A stretch of 64,000 bases of DNA from Duganella guangzhouensis (GTDB lineage: Bacteria > Pseudomonadota > Gammaproteobacteria > Burkholderiales > Burkholderiaceae_D): contig NZ_WKJK01000016.1 of NCBI RefSeq assembly GCF_009674535.1, forward strand, positions 1 to 64,000, written 5' to 3'. A program made the translations under genes and the position numbers. This document shows positions 8,043 through 17,409 of the stretch, in pieces. The notes beneath the pieces were generated by a model. The model was not told where the DNA came from. It saw nothing but the letters and a program-made list of their open reading frames with translations, and made no database searches. Within the stretch, counting starts at the first letter, position 1. Each line of letters starts with the position of its first letter.

Positions 8043-8787
8043 GTTCGGCCTCTCCCAGATAGACTTCGCGCACGCGCGGATCGGCGGCGATTTGCTCCGG
8101 CGTGCCCTCGGTCAGCACCTTGCCGGCCACCAGTACCGTGATGCGTTCGGCAAAGCGGAACACCAGTCCCATATCGTGCTCGATGAACAGGATGGTGACG
8201 TCGCGCGGCAGTTGCGCGATCACCTCGAACAGTTCGCGGCTTTCGGCCTGCGGGATGCCGGCGGCCGGCTCGTCCAGCAGCAGGATCTGCGGCTTGGTGG
8301 CCAGCGCCAGCGCGATCTCGACCAGGCGCTGCTTGCCGTAGGCCATGCTGGCGGTGATGGTGTTGGCCTGATCGGCCAGCTTCAGCGAAGTCAGCAGCGC
8401 CATCGCCTCGTCCACCACGTCGCGGTGCGCGGCCACGGTCTTCCACCACACGTGGTGCAGGCCGCGCCGCTCGTTAATCGCCAGCACCACCGAGGCCAGC
8501 ACCGTCATGCCACCGAACAGGGTGTTGATCTGGAAAGTGCGCGTCATGCCGCGCTTGACGCGCTCATGCTGCGACAGGCCGCTGATGTCGCTGTCGCCCA
8601 GCCACACCTTGCCCGAGGTCGGCGCAAACGCGCCGGTCAGCAGGTTGATGAAGGTGGTCTTGCCGGCACCGTTAGGGCCGATCAGCGCGTGACGCGCGCC
8701 CGGTTCGAAGGTCAGCGAGACATCAGTGTTGGCGGCAAAGCCGCCCCAGCGTTTGCACAGCAGCTCGGTGCGCAGGGTCGGCGTCAT
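8035..8787 (-). CDS. livG: Branched-chain amino acid-type ABC transporter ATPase LivG
   Basis: This is a 250-aa ATPase. Walker A is GPNGAGKTTFINLLTG, followed by the LivG-type VKRGMTRTFQINTLF segment. Walker B is ILLLDEPAAGIPQAE and the H-loop is ILFIEHDMGLVFRFA. The signature region reads MAYGKQRLVEIALAL, where the usual SYG/LSGG is replaced by MAYGKQ, a normal variant in LivG proteins. The start overlaps livM by 4 bases (ATGA). Confidence 0.92.
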   Translation of the reverse strand: MTPTLRTELLCKRWGGFAANTDVSLTFEPGARHALIGPNGAGKTTFINLLTGAFAPTSGKVWLGDSDISGLSQHERVKRGMTRTFQINTLFGGMTVLASVVLAINERRGLHHVWWKTVAAHRDVVDEAMALLTSLKLADQANTITASMAYGKQRLVEIALALATKPQILLLDEPAAGIPQAESRELFEVIAQLPRDVTILFIEHDMGLVFRFAERITVLVAGKVLTEGTPEQIAADPRVREVYLGEAEHA

Positions 8788-9773
8788 GCTTGCTCCTTGA
8801 CGAACACACGGTACAGGCGCTCCAGCCCGGCCATGACGCCGCCGCGCGCAAACATTACGATCAGCACCAGCAGCAGGCCCAGGTAAAACTGCCAGTAGGT
8901 CGGATCGAGCCCGGCGATGTAGTCCTGCGCCACCATGAACACGGCAGCGCCGACCAGCGCGCCGTACAGGCGGCCGGTGCCGCCCAGCACCAGGATAATC
9001 ATCAACTCGGCCGAACGCGGGAAGCTCAGCACGTCCAGCGCGACGAATTGCGTGGTTTGCGCCAGCAGCGCGCCGGCAACGCCGGCCAGCCCGGCGCCGA
9101 CGGTGAAGGCGGCGCGCAGCCGGCTGTTGACGTCGGCGCCCACGGCCGGCATGCGGCGCGCACCTTCGCGGATGCCCACCAGTGACAGGCCGAATGGCGA
9201 CTGCACCACACGCCGCACGCCTATGAACAGCAGCAACAGCACGCAGTAGCTATAGATGCTGGCCACCCGGCCCTCCAGGTCGAACTCGAACACGCCCAGC
9301 ACCGGCTGGACCATCATGCCGGACAGGCCGTCGACGCCGCCGGTAAGGAAGGATGCCTTGTTGGCCGCTTCAAACAGCATCAGGCCGATGCCCAGCGTGA
9401 CCATCAACCGGGTCAGATCCTGACCGCGCACCACCAGGAAGCTGGTGATCCAGCCAAACAGCGCGGCCACGGCGGCGGCGGCCAGCAGACCGCTGATCGG
9501 CTCGCCCCAGCCGTGCACTGACAGCAGGCCGGCGGTGTAAGCACCCAGCCCAAAGAAGGCGGCGTGGCCGAGCGAGACGATGCCGGCATAGCCGAGGATA
9601 ACGTCCAGCGACAGCGCGAACAGGCCGACAATCAGGATCTGGCTGAGCAGCACCAGATGGCCGGGGAAACCAAAGTAAGCAGCCACCGGCAACAGCCAGA
9701 ACACGATTTCCATCGGCTTCCAGCGACCATCAGGCAGGCGCGGCGGCGGCAGCACGGCAGTGACGCCACTCAT
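8784..9773 (-). CDS. livM: Branched-chain amino acid-type ABC transporter permease LivM
   Basis: This is a 329-aa inner-membrane permease. The frame is open further upstream, but the ATG at 9773 overlaps the livH stop by ATGA and gives the usual LivM length, so I place the start there. It has about nine hydrophobic segments and the family motif LGYAGIVSLGHAAFFGLGAYTAG. The conserved loop LVGIREGARRMPAVGADV is the probable contact with the ATPases. It would form the channel with LivH. Confidence 0.92.
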   Translation of the reverse strand: MSGVTAVLPPPRLPDGRWKPMEIVFWLLPVAAYFGFPGHLVLLSQILIVGLFALSLDVILGYAGIVSLGHAAFFGLGAYTAGLLSVHGWGEPISGLLAAAAVAALFGWITSFLVVRGQDLTRLMVTLGIGLMLFEAANKASFLTGGVDGLSGMMVQPVLGVFEFDLEGRVASIYSYCVLLLLFIGVRRVVQSPFGLSLVGIREGARRMPAVGADVNSRLRAAFTVGAGLAGVAGALLAQTTQFVALDVLSFPRSAELMIILVLGGTGRLYGALVGAAVFMVAQDYIAGLDPTYWQFYLGLLLVLIVMFARGGVMAGLERLYRVFVKEQA

Positions 9774-10636
9774 GCCTTCCTCCTGACCAGACCCGCCGGG
9801 AAGGCGATCAGCAGCACCACCATCAGCGCGTAGATCACGAACGCGCCCATCTGCGGCACATAGTATTTGCCGGCCACATCGCACACGCCCAGCACCAGCG
9901 CGGCCAGCAGCGGACCGCGTATGGTGCCGGCGCCGCCCACCGCCACCACCAGCAGGAAGTACACCATGTATTTGACCGGGAAATTCGGGTCCAGCCCCAG
10001 CACATCGATGCCGAGCGCGCCACCCAAGCCAGCCAGGCCGGAGCCCAGCGCAAACGTCATGCTGAACACCAGTCCGACATTGATGCCCAGGCCGGCCGCT
10101 GCCACCTGGTTATCGACCGAGGCGCGGATCTGCGCGCCGAAGCGGGTACGCTCAATCAGCAGCACCAGGCCGATGGTCACCAACACCACCGCACCGATCA
10201 GGAACAAACGATAAGCGCCCAGATCCAGCCCCAGCACAGGAATCTGGCCACGCAGCCAATCCGGCAGCGTCACCGGCTGCTGGCTGGGGCCAAAGAAGTA
10301 GGTGGCGCCGGCCATCGCCATAAAGGTCAGGCCGATCGAGAACAGCACCTGGTCCAGATGGGTGGCGCGATACAGACGACGGTAGAGAGTACGTTCCAGC
10401 GCCAGGCCGGCGATGGCGGCGGCCACGAAGGCCAGGGGAAGTGTGGCGAGGAAGGGCAGTCCCAGTCGCGTCAGCAACTGCACGCAGACATAACCGCCCA
10501 ACATGGCAAAAGCGCCATGCGCCAGGTTGACGAAGTTCATCAGGCCCATCGTCACCGACAGGCCCACTCCGATCAGAAACAGCAGACTGCCATAAGCGAT
10601 GCCGTCAAACAGCACACCAAGGAAATTGCCCATCAT
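9770..10636 (-). CDS. livH: Branched-chain amino acid-type ABC transporter permease LivH
   Basis: This is a 288-aa inner-membrane permease. Family motifs are LIGVGLSVTMGLMNFVNLAHGAFAMLGGY near the N-terminus and ASVDNQVAAAGLGINVGLVFSMTFALGSGLAGLGGAL in the loop that contacts the ATPases. It has eight or so membrane segments. It is the first structural gene of the liv operon. Its ATG overlaps the stop of a 20-codon upstream frame with a much better ribosome binding site, so its translation may be coupled to that frame. Confidence 0.92.
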   Translation of the reverse strand: MMGNFLGVLFDGIAYGSLLFLIGVGLSVTMGLMNFVNLAHGAFAMLGGYVCVQLLTRLGLPFLATLPLAFVAAAIAGLALERTLYRRLYRATHLDQVLFSIGLTFMAMAGATYFFGPSQQPVTLPDWLRGQIPVLGLDLGAYRLFLIGAVVLVTIGLVLLIERTRFGAQIRASVDNQVAAAGLGINVGLVFSMTFALGSGLAGLGGALGIDVLGLDPNFPVKYMVYFLLVVAVGGAGTIRGPLLAALVLGVCDVAGKYYVPQMGAFVIYALMVVLLIAFPAGLVRRKA

Positions 10637-10695
10637 GACTCACTCACTTTCATAAAGAAAGTGACGAGCATGGTCCAGCGAATGCCATCGGCCAT
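10633..10695 (-). CDS. 20-aa upstream reading frame coupled to livH
   Basis: AAGGAGACACGG precedes an ATG at 10695, giving a 20-residue peptide (starts MADGIRWTML, ends MKVSES) whose TGA overlaps the livH ATG. livH itself has only a poor ribosome binding site, so ribosomes finishing the short frame probably restart there. The peptide has no run of Leu, Ile or Val codons, so a classical attenuation leader is unlikely. Confidence 0.4.
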   Translation of the reverse strand: MADGIRWTMLVTFFMKVSES

Positions 10696-10839
10696 CCGTG
10701 TCTCCTTAAGATTATTCTTGCGTAATCCTGTATTTATGCCTCGATTCTCATCTAATTCAGGAATCGAGGGGCGGAAAATACAGGTTTATTGCGCGAATTT
10801 GCTTATCGGAGGGACCGAAACCAACAGTGGAACCGTGGG

Positions 10840-11739
10840 TCAGATGTAATAGATCAGCGCGGCAACGGCGACGATCAGGCCCACCTTGGTGGCCTTGTAG
10901 GCGCTCTTGTTCCACGCCTTGTAGCGGCGACGGTACTGGCCCATGACGAACGAGATCTTGAACAGCTTGCTCACCAGACCGGTCTGGTCGCCGGTCTCGT
11001 TGGGCGAGCTGGCGGCGGTCATCATGGTGCGGCCGAGGAAGCGGTTAATCGCCGCCGCCCAGCGGAAGCGCATCGGCCGTTCGACGTCGCAGAACAGAAT
11101 CACGCGATCGATATTACTGCCGTTGAGCGCCCAGTGAATATAGGTCTCGTCGAACATCACACCCTGGCCATCGCGCCAGCTGTGGCGCTCGCCGTCGACA
11201 TCGATGAAGCAGCTGTCGTCATTCGGCGTGATCAGGCCCAGGTGATAGCGCAGCGAACCGGCATACGGATCGCGGTGCGGATTCAGCTTGGCGCCCGGCG
11301 GCAGCTCGGCAAACATCGCCGCCTTCACCGTCGGGATGTTGCGCAGCAGCGCAAAAGTCTGCGGGCACAGCTGCTCGGCCGATGGGTGGCTGGCGTCGTA
11401 CCACTTCAGGTAAAAGCGCTTCCAGCCGCTCTTGAAGAAGGAATTGAAACCGGCATCGTTATTCTGCTCGGCCGCCTTGATCTTTTGCAGCGCCAGCAGG
11501 TTCTCCGCTTCGGCGCGGATGATTTGCCAGTTCTGCTGCAGCGGATCGAGTTCCGGGAACTGGCGCAGGTCCAGATACGGCTTCGAAGGCGCGCGCGAGA
11601 ACACGTGCATGAACAGATTGATCGGCGCCATGAACGACGAGTGGTCGAACAATTGACGCGCGAACGGCAGCCGCACTTTGCCGCGGAAGTGAATATGCAA
11701 TACTGCTAAAAAGAAAAAACCAACTAAGGCTAATTTCAT
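10840..11739 (-). CDS. lpxO: LpxO-like aspartyl/asparaginyl beta-hydroxylase family protein
   Basis: This is a 299-aa protein with an N-terminal membrane anchor (LALVGFFFLAVLHIHF) and a second C-terminal hydrophobic segment (VGLIVAVAALIYYI). The 2-oxoglutarate/Fe(II) dioxygenase core contains LNPHRDPYAGSLRYHLGL and FDETYIHWALNGS, with the two His and the Arg expected of this fold. This arrangement is that of LpxO, which 2-hydroxylates a secondary acyl chain of lipid A at the inner membrane. The other possibility is a protein aspartyl hydroxylase of the same family. It stands alone; the liv operon lies downstream on the same strand. Confidence 0.82.
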   Translation of the reverse strand: MKLALVGFFFLAVLHIHFRGKVRLPFARQLFDHSSFMAPINLFMHVFSRAPSKPYLDLRQFPELDPLQQNWQIIRAEAENLLALQKIKAAEQNNDAGFNSFFKSGWKRFYLKWYDASHPSAEQLCPQTFALLRNIPTVKAAMFAELPPGAKLNPHRDPYAGSLRYHLGLITPNDDSCFIDVDGERHSWRDGQGVMFDETYIHWALNGSNIDRVILFCDVERPMRFRWAAAINRFLGRTMMTAASSPNETGDQTGLVSKLFKISFVMGQYRRRYKAWNKSAYKATKVGLIVAVAALIYYI

Positions 11740-11937
11740 AGCCCCTCTACTCTCTGAATGAATGGACCTTCTATTATCGCATCATCTCCCGCGATTTGCT
11801 CAGCAGCCCCTCTTCCGGCCGGCTGTTAAGTTGCGTGCAACTGACTAAACAGCCATGCAAAAAGCGGCTACGGATTGAAAAGTCGGCGCGTCGGCGGTAC
11901 ATTTTTCGCTACTACAAAAATCACACTGGAGACACCC

Positions 11938-12435
11938 ATGACTAACCGTCGCAGCGCGCTGGCGGCCCTGGCCGGCCTGGCCGCAGGGCTGATGCGCCCC
12001 GCCCAAGCTCAAACGCAAACCCAACCTTTCGTCGTGTACGACGATGAACTCAAAAACGGCTGGCAAAGCTGGAGCTGGGCCAAGGTCGACCTGAGCGTGC
12101 CGGTCAGCGGCGCCAAGCCGATCAAGGTGCAGGGCGATCCGTGGAGCGCGCTGGCCCTGCATCACGATGCCTTCCCCACCACCGGCTACACCAAGCTGAC
12201 CTTCACCATCAACGGCGGCGCCCAGGGCGGCCAGAGCCTGACCATCAAGGCCATGGTCGACGGCAAGCCGGTCGAATCCAGCTACGTGATCCAACCCAAG
12301 GCCAAGACCTGGGCCCAGGTGGAAGTGCCGCTGAAGGAACTCGCGGTAGACGGCAAGACCATCGACGGCATCGCCTGGCAGGCGCAGGCCAATCCGTACA
12401 GCGCTTACTACATTACCCGCATCCAGTTCGAATAA
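11938..12435 (+). CDS. Exported beta-sandwich protein of unknown role
   Basis: This is a 165-aa protein. I chose the ATG at 11938 over an upstream ATG because it follows CTGGAGAC and opens directly into a Tat-like signal (TNRRSALAALAGLAAGLM, cut near AQAQ). The mature part alternates beta strands and is rich in aromatic residues (NGWQSWSWAKVDL), resembling a galactose-binding or carbohydrate-binding beta-sandwich. No catalytic motif is visible. It may bind a polysaccharide. It converges with a serine hydrolase gene that starts three bases after its stop. Confidence 0.6.
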   Translation: MTNRRSALAALAGLAAGLMRPAQAQTQTQPFVVYDDELKNGWQSWSWAKVDLSVPVSGAKPIKVQGDPWSALALHHDAFPTTGYTKLTFTINGGAQGGQSLTIKAMVDGKPVESSYVIQPKAKTWAQVEVPLKELAVDGKTIDGIAWQAQANPYSAYYITRIQFE

Positions 12436-12438
12436 GCG

Positions 12439-13491
12439 TCAGGCCGGCGCGTAGATGGCTTCCATCACCGCGCTGGCCAGTTCGCCCAGCTTGCGGTGGT
12501 CATAACTGCTGTTGTTGAACACCACCACGCTGTAGCCATCGGCCAGCACGCGGCGTGACACCAGCCGGAAGCCGCCATTCGAGCCATCTTCCCAGGCCGC
12601 CTCGCGCGCTTGGCCGGCGATGGTTTCGACTTGCGTGCGGCCGCCCAGCGCATAGTGCTGGTCCGGCATCACCACCCGCATCAGCGTGGCGCGCGAGGCC
12701 GGACTGAGGATGTCGCCCGCCAGCACGCCGTCCATCAAGCGCAGCATGTCGGGCGCGCTGCTGTAGTAGCCGCCCGCCATGGCCAGGAAATCCGGCATCG
12801 GACTCAGTTTGCGCTCGATGGCCGGCGCCACGCCCGCATACGCCAGCGCCGCGCCAGCAACGGCGGGAGTGAACTCGCCGTGGAAGATGCCGCTGTCGCG
12901 CAGTGCCAGCGGCTGCACCAGCCATTGCTGCACGCAGTCGCGGTAAGCCTGTCCGCTGACGCGCTCCACGATCGCCTTCACCACCAGCCAGTTCGAATGC
13001 GAGTAGTCGAAGGTACTGCCAGGCTCGAAGCGCAGATCGCCGCTGGCGTAGCGCCGCACCGCGTCCATCTGCTCCAGTTCCACTGAGCGTATCTGTGGAT
13101 CGGCCTTGCGGGCGGCGATGATGTCGTTGGGGATGCCGCTGGAATGACTCATCAAATCGCGCAGCGTCAGGCGCGCGCCGGTGTCGGCCCGATACTCCGG
13201 CACATAGCGCGTGATCGGCGCCTGCAGCGACAAGCGTCCCTGGTCGGCCAGCTTCAGCACCACCATCGCCGCGATCCACTTCGACACCGAGCCGGTTTCA
13301 AAGCGCGTGTTCAGCGTCATGCGAGTGCCGGCCTGCGGATCGGCCCAGCCCACCGCCTTGCTGAACCAGATATCGCCACCGCGTCCGGCGACGATGGTGC
13401 CGTTAAAGTCCGGATACGCGTCCAGCGCCGGCATCAGCCGGCCGAAAGCCGCCGCGCCGGCCACGCCCATACATTGACGACGACTCACCAT
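12439..13491 (-). CDS. Exported serine hydrolase, beta-lactamase class C / DD-peptidase family
   Basis: The 350-aa protein starts at 13491 behind GGAGGG; the frame is open further upstream, but without a signal. The N-terminus (SRRQCMGVAGAAAFGRL) is Tat-like. The catalytic SxxK is in ETGSVSKW, the second motif is FDYSHSNW (YSH in place of YSN/YAN), and a late GG segment is EDGSNGGFRLV. LRDLMSHSSGIP is typical of the class C beta-lactamase-like esterase and peptidase group. It is divergent from the GH97 gene. The natural substrate, whether peptidoglycan peptide, D-amino peptide or ester, cannot be told. Confidence 0.8.
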   Translation of the reverse strand: MVSRRQCMGVAGAAAFGRLMPALDAYPDFNGTIVAGRGGDIWFSKAVGWADPQAGTRMTLNTRFETGSVSKWIAAMVVLKLADQGRLSLQAPITRYVPEYRADTGARLTLRDLMSHSSGIPNDIIAARKADPQIRSVELEQMDAVRRYASGDLRFEPGSTFDYSHSNWLVVKAIVERVSGQAYRDCVQQWLVQPLALRDSGIFHGEFTPAVAGAALAYAGVAPAIERKLSPMPDFLAMAGGYYSSAPDMLRLMDGVLAGDILSPASRATLMRVVMPDQHYALGGRTQVETIAGQAREAAWEDGSNGGFRLVSRRVLADGYSVVVFNNSSYDHRKLGELASAVMEAIYAPA

Positions 13492-13606
13492 CTTCCCTCC
13501 AGGATGAATAAATATGCCCGCGCTTGGTGAATTTCGCAATTGCGGGACGATTGCGAGAATTGCAGAATAAGCAGCAATCATAAAATAAATCCGGAGACCC
13601 GCATCC

Positions 13607-15589
13607 ATGGCACACACCACCCGCGCCGCAAGCCTGTTTGTCCTCACCGCGCTGGCTTCAGCCGCGCACGCCGACATCGTCACCGTCAAATCGCCCGATG
13701 GCCGCAACGCGGTCAGCATCGACAGCGACAAGCTGACCTGGTCGCTGAGCCGCGACGGCAAGCGCATACTCGAACCATCGCCACTCGGTCTGAATCTGGA
13801 CATCGGCGCCATCGGCCCCGGCGCCAAGCTGGCCGGCCACGCCGAGACCAGCGTGCGCGACACCTACGACATCGTGGTCGGCAAGGCGCGCAGCGCGCCG
13901 GATCACTACAACCAGTCCGACCTGTCCTTCAACGGCAAACCGCAATTCCATCTGCTGGTGCGCGCCTACGACCACGGCGTCGCCGTGCGCTACGTGGTGC
14001 CGGAGCAGGCCGGCCTCAAATCGTTCAAGGTGATGAACGAGGCCACGCAGTTCAATTTCGCGCGCGACTACGAGTGCTGGGGCGCCAACATGGGCCGCTT
14101 CGACACCAGCTTCGAGGCTGAATACGATCAGGTGCGCGCGTCCAAAATCCGCAACTTCCACAACTACATGGCGCCGCTGGTGTGCAAGACCGGCACCGGC
14201 GGCACCACCTTCGCCATCGCCGAATCGGACGTCAAGGATTATCCCGGCTTTTACCTGTCCGGTCGCGGCGACGCCGGCCTGGGCGTGATGGTGACGCTAC
14301 CGCCGCGCTTCGACAACAACCGCGACTATCGCTTCCGCAAAACCGTCTCCGCCAGCGTGCAGCTGAACGGCCAAGGCTTCCGCACGCCGTGGCGGGTGGT
14401 GATGCTGGGCGACGCGCCGGGCGACCTGGCCGCCTCCTCGCTGATCCCAACGCTGGCGGCGCCGTCGCAAATCCAGGACACCAGCTGGATCAAGCCGGCC
14501 AAGACTTCGTGGGACTGGTGGAACGACTGGGCGGTGAACGTGCCCAACGCCGGCGTCAACACCGCCACCTACAAAGCCTTCATCGACTTCTCGAAGGAGA
14601 TGAAGCTGGACGATATTCTGATCGATGAAGGCTGGTCGGTCGGCAGCGACATCGAGCCGAACCCGCAGGCCGACGTCACCCGCGCCAAGCCGGAAATGGA
14701 CATGCCGGCACTGATGCAATACGCGCAGTCGCAAGGCGTGGGCGTGTGGCTGTGGGTGCAGTGGCAGCAGCTGGACAACCAGATGGACGCCGCCTTCAAG
14801 CAGTATGCCGCCTGGGGCATCAAAGGCGTCAAGGTGGACTTCATGAACCGTAACGATCAGGAGATGGTCGACTGGTATCACAAGGTGTTGAGCAAGGCCG
14901 CGCAGTACCATCTGATGGTCGATCTGCACGGCGCCTATCCGCCAAATGGCTTGAACCGCACCTGGCCCAACTACATCACGCAGGAAGGCGTGCTCGGTGC
15001 CGAGAACAACAAGTGGAGCGCGCGCATCACCGCGACCCACAACGTCACGCTGCCGTTCACGCGCATGATCCTGGGGCCGATGGATTACACGCCGGGCGGC
15101 TTCCACAACGCCACACCATCCAGCTTCATATCGCGCAACCACGAGCCACAGGTGATGACCACACGCGGCCAGGCGATCGCCATGTACGTGGTGTATGACA
15201 GCCCGTTCCAGATGGTGTCCGACAGCCCGTCTGCCTACAAGAACGCCGACGGCAGCTGGGCCGATGGCGCGCAATTCATCCAGACCGTGCCAACGTCATG
15301 GGATGAAACCCGCATCCTCGCCGGCGACATCGGAGAGTACATCGTCTCGGCGCGGCGCAAGGGCGACACCTGGTATATCGGTGCCATGACCAACGAATCC
15401 GGCCGCACGCTGAAAGTGCCGCTGTCCTTCCTCGACAAGGGCAGCTACAGCGCGCAACTGCTGCAGGACGGCGCCGACGCCAACCATCTCGCCGCCAGCG
15501 GCAGCACCGTCAGCGCCGGGCAAACCCTGACACTCACGTTGGCGCCATCCGGCGGCGCGGTGGCGGTACTCAAGGCCACTCCTCGCTAA
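13607..15589 (+). CDS. Glycoside hydrolase family 97 (alpha-galactosidase/alpha-glucosidase)
   Basis: This is a 660-aa secreted or periplasmic enzyme with signal peptide AASLFVLTALASAAHAD. The N-terminal beta-sandwich (~25-290) is followed by a TIM barrel with TSWDWWNDWAVN, ILIDEGWSV, GIKGVKVDFMNRNDQEMV and LMVDLHGAYPPNGLNRTWPNYITQEGVLG. These are GH97 landmarks. The Asp in KVDFMNRND sits where retaining alpha-galactosidase members keep their nucleophile, so I favour that branch over the inverting SusB-type alpha-glucosidases. Calcium dependence is expected from the family. It overlaps the convergent ABC-F gene by 20 bases. Confidence 0.85.
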   Translation: MAHTTRAASLFVLTALASAAHADIVTVKSPDGRNAVSIDSDKLTWSLSRDGKRILEPSPLGLNLDIGAIGPGAKLAGHAETSVRDTYDIVVGKARSAPDHYNQSDLSFNGKPQFHLLVRAYDHGVAVRYVVPEQAGLKSFKVMNEATQFNFARDYECWGANMGRFDTSFEAEYDQVRASKIRNFHNYMAPLVCKTGTGGTTFAIAESDVKDYPGFYLSGRGDAGLGVMVTLPPRFDNNRDYRFRKTVSASVQLNGQGFRTPWRVVMLGDAPGDLAASSLIPTLAAPSQIQDTSWIKPAKTSWDWWNDWAVNVPNAGVNTATYKAFIDFSKEMKLDDILIDEGWSVGSDIEPNPQADVTRAKPEMDMPALMQYAQSQGVGVWLWVQWQQLDNQMDAAFKQYAAWGIKGVKVDFMNRNDQEMVDWYHKVLSKAAQYHLMVDLHGAYPPNGLNRTWPNYITQEGVLGAENNKWSARITATHNVTLPFTRMILGPMDYTPGGFHNATPSSFISRNHEPQVMTTRGQAIAMYVVYDSPFQMVSDSPSAYKNADGSWADGAQFIQTVPTSWDETRILAGDIGEYIVSARRKGDTWYIGAMTNESGRTLKVPLSFLDKGSYSAQLLQDGADANHLAASGSTVSAGQTLTLTLAPSGGAVAVLKATPR

Positions 15590-17186
15590 CCGCCTCCAGC
15601 GTCCAACCATCGGCGCCCACCTGCAGGCGATGGCTCAATTGCAGCGCCTGCAGGAACACTTCGTCATGCGACACCACCAGAAACGCGCCCCGATACTGGC
15701 GCAACATGGCTTCCAGCGCTTGCAGCGTTGGCAGGTCAAGGTGGTTGCTCGGCTCATCCAGCAACAGCAATTGTGCCGCTGGCGCCGCATACAAGGCACA
15801 GGCCAGCGCCACTTTCAGGCGCTCGCCGCCACTCAGCGTGCCGACTGGCGCCGCCGCCAGTTGCGCGTCCATGCCCATTTGCGCGAGATGGGTGCGCAGC
15901 GCGGCTTCGCCAGCCTCGCGGTTAACCGCCAGCAGATGCGCCACGGCGGACCGCTGCGGCTCCAGCTGCGCCAGTTGCTGATCGAGATAAGCCGTACGCG
16001 CACGTACCTCGCAATGACCTGAGCGCGGCGCCAGTTGGCCGGCTAATAACTTGAGCAGAGTCGATTTGCCGCTGCCGTTGGCGCCGGTGACGCCGATGCG
16101 CTGCTGGCCGCTGATGGTCAGCGACAGCGCGTCCGGCACGCCATAAGGCAGCACCACGCTATCCAGCTGCGCCATGCGCTGACGCGCAACCTGCTCCCCG
16201 GCCATGGCGTGCATGGCGATGGCGCCAGTCGGCACGATGTGCCGCGCGGCCTCGCGCACCTGACGCGACAGACGTTCCTGCTGTACCGCGTGCTGCTGCC
16301 GCAGCTTGCCAGCGCTGGCCTGCGCGCGGTTCTTCTGGCCGCCCAGCAGAATGTTGGCCTGATTGGCATCGCGCCCCTCACTGGCGCCATGGGCCTGGCG
16401 GCGCTGCTGCCGCTCCTGCTGCTCGCGCATGGCCTGCGTCTCGCGCTTGCGTTCCAGCTTGCGCTGCTCCAGCAAGCGCTGCGCGCTGTCGGTTTCGGCG
16501 CGCTTGCAGTCGGCGTAGAAGGCATAATCGCCTCCATAGCTGCGCAGGCCCAGCGGCGACAGCTCGACGATGCGCTCCATCTGCGCCAATAACGCGCGAT
16601 CGTGGCTAATCACCAGCAGCCCGTTCGGCCAGCGCCGCAACTGTGCCAACAGGGCCGTCCGGTTGGCGTGGTCAAGATGGTTGCTGGGTTCATCGAGGAT
16701 CAGAAAATCGGCATCGGACAACCAGGCGCCGGCCAGCGCCACGCGCATGGCCTCGCCGCCGCTCAACGTCGCGGCCGCCGTGTCGGGCTGCAGATGCGGC
16801 AGGCCGCAGCGATCCAGTTCGGCCTTCAGACGCTCGCGCAAGTCCCAGCGCTCCGCCAGCAGATCGAAGTCGGCCGGATCGGCGCTGCCGTGCTCGATGC
16901 GCCGCAAGGCCGCCAGCGCCGGCTGCACGCCGGCCAGCTCGGCCACCGTGGCGGCCGGCGCGATCTGCTGCGCCAGGTAATACACCGTACCGCCACGCAG
17001 GCAGTGGCCGGCGGATGGCGCCAAGGCGCCGGCCAGCAGCCGTGCCAGCACGCTCTTGCCCGCGCCGTTGGCGCCCACCAGCGCGGTGCGGCGCTGGTCG
17101 AAGACTTCGTTCAGATCATGAAAGAGGATGCGGCCATCGGCCAGCGTGAAGCAGACGCCTTGCAGCGTCAGACAGGTATTCGTCAT
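15570..17186 (-). CDS. ABC-F family ATPase
   Basis: This is a 538-aa soluble protein with two ATPase domains and no membrane segment. The first has VGANGAGKSVLARLLAG, LSGGEAMRVALA and LDEPSNHLDHANR. The second has GVTGANGSGKSTLLKLLAG, LSGGERLKVALACAL and LDEPSNHLDLPTL. The linker at ~230-320 is highly charged and Gln/Arg-rich, as in ABC-F proteins that act on the ribosome. It is not clearly EttA or Uup. Ribosome rescue or antibiotic protection are family roles, but neither can be claimed from sequence. Confidence 0.88.
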   Translation of the reverse strand: MTNTCLTLQGVCFTLADGRILFHDLNEVFDQRRTALVGANGAGKSVLARLLAGALAPSAGHCLRGGTVYYLAQQIAPAATVAELAGVQPALAALRRIEHGSADPADFDLLAERWDLRERLKAELDRCGLPHLQPDTAAATLSGGEAMRVALAGAWLSDADFLILDEPSNHLDHANRTALLAQLRRWPNGLLVISHDRALLAQMERIVELSPLGLRSYGGDYAFYADCKRAETDSAQRLLEQRKLERKRETQAMREQQERQQRRQAHGASEGRDANQANILLGGQKNRAQASAGKLRQQHAVQQERLSRQVREAARHIVPTGAIAMHAMAGEQVARQRMAQLDSVVLPYGVPDALSLTISGQQRIGVTGANGSGKSTLLKLLAGQLAPRSGHCEVRARTAYLDQQLAQLEPQRSAVAHLLAVNREAGEAALRTHLAQMGMDAQLAAAPVGTLSGGERLKVALACALYAAPAAQLLLLDEPSNHLDLPTLQALEAMLRQYRGAFLVVSHDEVFLQALQLSHRLQVGADGWTLEAVSEEWP

Positions 17187-17213
17187 GGGGATTCCAAATG
17201 ATGTGTGAAAACC

Positions 17214-17228
17214 GTCCCCGGTGGGGAC
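17214..17228. repeat. Short GC-rich hairpin upstream of the ABC-F gene
   Basis: GTCCCC at 17214-17219 pairs with GGGGAC at 17223-17228 across a 3-base loop, 28 bases upstream of the ABC-F start. It could be part of the 5' leader, where some ABC-F genes carry attenuators, or a dispersed palindromic repeat. There is no T-run on either side. Confidence 0.4.
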
Positions 17229-17409
17229 ACGCGGTCAGCAAGACTGCGGCATCATTTGCGCATCGGACGAATACCTCATGAGTGGTGAACGTCGACTATA
17301 ACACACAGGGTCACGACGGCAACCCGCTGGCGCGCAATCGGCGTATAGTGGGGCCTGCCGCCTGGCCGGCCCAACCTGGTGTACAGGCTGGACGGTGCAA
17401 GGAGTCCTT

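Noticed and set aside
10633..10695. Amino-acid attenuator leader for the liv operon
   Set aside because: The peptide lacks Leu/Ile/Val codon runs and I see no alternative terminator structure following it.
13535..13544. CGCAATTGCG palindrome between the serine hydrolase and GH97 genes as an operator
   Set aside because: It is only 10 bp, has no second copy and matches no known site well enough to claim.
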